NCBI GenBank assembly: GCA_026770615.1
Contig: MU631629.1
Location: 70,110 to 80,929, forward strand
From: Pavlovales sp. CCMP2436
Taxonomy: Eukaryota; Haptophyta; Pavlovophyceae; Pavlovales
Reading direction: 5' to 3'
DNA length: 10,820 bases
The position numbers were made by a program, and so were the translations under genes. Shown here one piece after another: positions 6,532 to 10,820 of this stretch (the stretch's first letter is position 1; each line of letters opens with the position of its first letter). The notes beneath the pieces are model-generated. The model saw only the letters and a list, made by a program, of their open reading frames with translations, was not told where the DNA came from and did no database searches.

Positions 6532-8205
6532 TTACCACGAAGAGCGGCCGCCGCCGCCGCCACCACGGCCGCCGCTACCGAAGGAGCCGCCGCCACCACG
6601 GCCACCGCCGCCGCCACCGCGCCGGTCCCCACCGCCGCCGCGGCGATCACTGCCGCCGCCACGACGGTCGGCACCGCCCATGGGCGAGCGCGGGGGCGCG
6701 CCGATGCGCCAGGTGCCGCGCTTGTCGTCCGTCCAGACGTTGAGCTCGTCCTTGAGCTGCTGGGCGAGCGCGTCGGCCGTGTCGTAGTCCTGCTCTTTCT
6801 TGGCGAGCGAGCGCTGCTTGAGGATGTCCTGCACGTACGCCTCGTCCACCTGCACGTCATCGTCGCCCGGGACGCGCGCGTGCGTCGGGAAGGCGCCGCC
6901 GTCCGCGCGCCAGCCCTTGAGCTTGTCGTTGACGAAGACGCTGTGGACCTCCTTGAGCTCCTCGAGCACGGCGTCGGCCTCGTCGAAATCGCGGCTCATC
7001 TTGGCGGCGAGACGCGCGGCGAGAAGCGCGTTCACCGCGTCGACCTGCGCCTCCGACAGCGGCGCCATGTCGTCGTTGGCGCGCGTGTAGTCGTGGCCGA
7101 GCGGGCCGAAATTCATGGGCGCGCGGCGGTCACCACGGTCGCCACGGTCGTTGTTGCGGGGAGCGTCCGAGGGCGAGCCAACGAACCAGGTGAACTCCTT
7201 GTCGAAGACGGTGACGCCCATGTCCTTGAGCTCAGCGCGCACCGCGTCGGCGCCGTCGAAATCGCGCGCGGAGCGGAGCTCGGCGCGCTCCTTGACGAGA
7301 AGCGTGACGGCCGCCACGTCGATCTCGGCATCGTCGCCCGGGGCACGCTGGTACTCCTGCTGTTCGTAGCCGCCGCGCTGCTCGTAGCCACCGCGGTTGC
7401 CGCGGTTGTCGCCGCCGCGGTCGTTGCCGTAGCTGTTACCCCCGCGGCCGGCGTTGTAGCCGCCCTGGCGGCTGCCGCCCATGCCGCCGCCACCGCCGCC
7501 GCTGACGAACCACTGGAGCAAGGGGCGAAGGGCGAGGGCGGGTGTGAGACGGGCGGACGCGGGCAAGGAGGGGTGATGCGCTGGCTAGCTGGCGAAGCAG
7601 GCGGGGCAGGCGCTGCGCGGTTGCTGAGGTTGGGTTATTAAAGGATAGTTGCACACCTCCATCTCCTTGTCGTGGACGATGACGCCCATCGCGGTGAGCT
7701 CGCTGCGCACGTCGTCGGCGCCGTCGAAGTCGCGAGAGGCGCGGAGCTCGGCGCGCTCCTTGACGAGAGCCTCGACTGTCGCCACGTCGATCTGCGCGTC
7801 GTCGCCCGCCTGGCGCACGTACTCGCCACGCGAGCCGCCACGGCCGCCGCCACCGCGGCCCGCCTGGTAGCCGCCGCCGCCGCGGCCGCCGCCGCCGGCG
7901 TCAGCGCTCGCGGACCAGGTCTTTTCCTCGTCGAAGACGCTCACGCCCATCCCGCGGAGCTCGTCGCGCAGGTTGTCCGCGCCGCCGAAGTCGCGGGCGG
8001 AGCGCAGCTCGGCGCGCTCGGTGACCATCGCCTGCACGCGCGCGACGTCAACCTGCGCGTTGTCGTCCGGGTCGCGCTGGTAGTCGTAGCCGCCACCACC
8101 GCGTCCGCCGTACATGGTGACGAGAGCTGAGCGCGGGCTGAAGGTCCGGAGGGGCACGCCTTGGTAAGCGAGCACCGAGGAGAGCAGTAGGGCTACTGAC
8201 AGCAT
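6532..8205 (-). CDS. Predicted plastid-targeted RGG protein with five CysRS-C-terminal-like repeats
   Basis: Exon 1 is 8205-7657 and exon 2 is 7512-6532, giving 509 residues; splicing restores EME-WFVS in repeat 2. Residues 1-14 are hydrophobic (MLSVALLLSSVLA) and are followed by a basic, Ser/Pro-containing stretch ending VTM at 29-31, as in bipartite plastid leaders of algae with complex plastids. Five repeats lie at 51-97, 138-184, 246-292, 339-384 and 404-451. Each contains a pattern like ERAELRSARDFDGAD, then a Leu-rich helix, a short hydrophobic strand and a final Trp. This matches the C-terminal helical domain of cysteinyl-tRNA synthetase (R-x2-AR-x2-KDF-x2-AD-x-IRD-x-L, then D-x5-G-T-x-W). 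No synthetase catalytic motifs (HIGH, KMSKS) are present. Linkers and tail (452-509) are RGG/GYGG-rich, typical of RNA-binding segments. An RNA-related plastid role is inferred; the function is unknown. Confidence 0.85.
7513..7656 (-). other. Intron of the five-repeat RGG-protein gene
   Basis: A phase-0 intron of 144 nt. On the minus strand the donor is GAG-GTGTGC and the acceptor is CTTGCTCCAG-TGG, preceded by a strongly pyrimidine-rich stretch. It cuts repeat 2 directly before its terminal Trp. Both flanking frames would otherwise run on into sequence that does not match the repeats. Confidence 0.85.
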
Positions 8206-8237
8206 CCAGCGACGTCGACGCGCCGAACTGTGGCCGT

Positions 8238-8271
8238 AAATTTTACCAGAAATTTTACGCTCGAATATTCG
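8238..8271. promoter_or_regulatory. Short repeats just upstream of the RGG-protein start
   Basis: AAATTTTAC is repeated exactly at 8238-8246 and 8250-8258, followed by the perfect ten-base palindrome CGAATATTCG at 8262-8271 and a T-run. The block lies 33 to 66 bases upstream of the ATG at 8205 and is far richer in A/T than its surroundings. A promoter or 5' untranslated role is inferred from position only. Confidence 0.35.
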
Positions 8272-8704
8272 CGAAGTTTTTTTTTAATATTAGGGGGGCG
8301 GGGCTGCTTCACATCTCAGCTTTACGGCGGAGGTGGGAACGTGGACGGCGGCAGATTCGGCAGCGGAGAGACGGAGATGGCAGCTGTGATGTGCATTGAA
8401 CGTGGGCGGCTGGGACAAGGGCCGACAGCGCCACAGGGACGACGGCGGCGGCGAAGAGGTGTTGGCAAGGACCTGGGCGCGTTCGGCAACTCAACGATGT
8501 AATTTTTGCCAGTGGTGGTGGCCCTTCAGCTGAGTAGGTGCAGCTTGAGGTACCTGCTGGTACGGCGGGCTTACTCCTTGGAGTGACGTCGTTATGAACC
8601 GAAGACGACGATGGGTCTCGAGCGGAATAAATTATTTATTAAACGATTATAAATATATTTCTCTGAAAACACTTTTCGACGCTTTGGAGGGGAACAATTT
8701 CGGT

Positions 8705-8784
8705 ATTGGGTCGAAATCCGAAGTAGTGGCGCGATTCCGCACTGGGGAGGGTGAAAAGTGGTGGCCGGAACGAAGAAGTAGACA
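8705..8784 (+). repeat. Dispersed repeat, copy B
   Basis: This is the plus-strand counterpart of copy A at 6174-6295, sharing three collinear blocks (8705-8722, 8730-8738 and 8761-8784). Copies A and B are in opposite orientations and flank the RGG-protein gene. Copy B is shorter, with about 22 bases between the last two blocks against about 64 in copy A. Confidence 0.6.
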
Positions 8785-9236
8785 CTGGTAACCCCTGCGC
8801 GCTAAGTGTCGATAGCTGATGTCGAATAGAGCCCTCCTCGACGGTCGGTCGGAGCCCACCTCGTGTGCATCTCAGGTGCCTCTAGGGTCGACAACATACT
8901 TCGTGTAACTAACATTTCCGATTCTCAGCGTTCGGAAGCGAAAATAAAGTCATGGTTCCAAATCGGATATTTGGCAAAATTTGACTCAGGACAGTGCCAC
9001 CGTCGACAGAAGATAATGATGTCTAGAGATTTGCAGTCAAGAATTGAGCTTCACGTGCAACCAGCGTCAAAATAAGCGGCTCGCCTCCGCAGCCCCGCAA
9101 AAACAGGGCGGGCACGCCTAAAAGAAGGTCCTGCTGTGTATCGGCGTCTACGCGTCTTTCACAGAAGGGGCTACAGCGCGCAGCCGGTACACAGAAGACT
9201 GCGTGAGCCAACTCGGCCGCTGGCGTACGCCACGCG

Positions 9237-10820
<1,584 letters not shown>

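Larger units (their letters stand above)
8206..9236. other. Intergenic region without a recognisable gene
   Basis: This lies between the start of the RGG-protein gene and the stop codon of the next minus-strand gene, so it should contain the promoter of the former and the 3' untranslated region of the latter. It holds the AAATTTTAC block (8238-8271), a small perfect hairpin GTACC-TGCT-GGTAC at 8550-8563, an AT-rich stretch at about 8630-8670, and copy B of the dispersed repeat (8705-8784). The open frames here (for example 8230-8502, 8594-8791 and 8863-9075, all plus strand) are short and show no family resemblance. Confidence 0.55.

Noticed and set aside
6502..7641. Long plus-strand open frames opposite the RGG-protein gene
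   Set aside because: They are Ala/Val/Arg-rich mirror frames of a GC-rich coding strand. The minus strand has the repeats, the leader and a clean splice junction.
8230..8502. 90-residue plus-strand open frame
   Set aside because: It starts with GTG, runs through the AT-rich repeat block and an Arg run, and shows no protein-like pattern.
8957..8990. A third copy of the dispersed repeat (a CGGAT...AATTT-like stretch)
   Set aside because: The similarity is short, needs gaps and does not extend to the other conserved blocks.

Overview
The window is nuclear DNA of a eukaryote, most likely a unicellular alga with a secondary (complex) plastid; a haptophyte or a similar chromist fits best. The reasons are GC-rich coding sequence with GT-AG introns and pyrimidine-rich acceptors, many microsatellites, a Ty1/copia LTR retrotransposon, and one gene whose N-terminus looks like a signal peptide followed by a plastid transit peptide. 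The lineage is an inference from these traits, not a sequence match.

Layout. (1) 1-857: no convincing gene; two unassigned open frames on the minus strand. (2) 858-1235, plus strand: two small exons of a C2-domain gene, in phase across a 179-nt intron and ending at a good splice donor, after which the C2 fold is not completed. (3) About 1281-5940, plus strand: a decayed Ty1/copia element in the order gag-like region, protease, integrase, reverse transcriptase, RNase H, followed by a G-rich tract and a probable 3' LTR. It has a protease active-site change, an in-frame stop, frameshifts and a deletion that removes the reverse transcriptase catalytic motif. No 5' LTR is visible. (4) 5941-6531: intergenic, with one copy of a dispersed repeat. 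(5) 6532-8205, minus strand: a complete two-exon gene for a 509-residue protein. It has a predicted bipartite plastid-targeting leader, five repeats of about 47 residues resembling the C-terminal helical domain of cysteinyl-tRNA synthetase, and Gly/Arg-rich (RGG) linkers and tail. (6) 8206-9236: intergenic, with a short repeat block upstream of that gene and an opposite-strand copy of the dispersed repeat. (7) 9237-10820, minus strand: the last two exons of a gene for a low-complexity Asn/Tyr/His/Pro-rich protein of unknown function. They are separated by a 512-nt intron with a hexanucleotide array and a decayed duplicate of the exon's own splice donor.

The genes do not form a pathway. The strongest candidate for something undescribed is the five-repeat RGG protein: synthetase-type helical modules, without the synthetase, arranged in tandem with RNA-binding-type RGG segments and apparently sent to the plastid. 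The other points of interest are the element's RGG box in place of a visible zinc knuckle, the two-copy inverted dispersed repeat, and the duplicated splice site around the intronic microsatellite.
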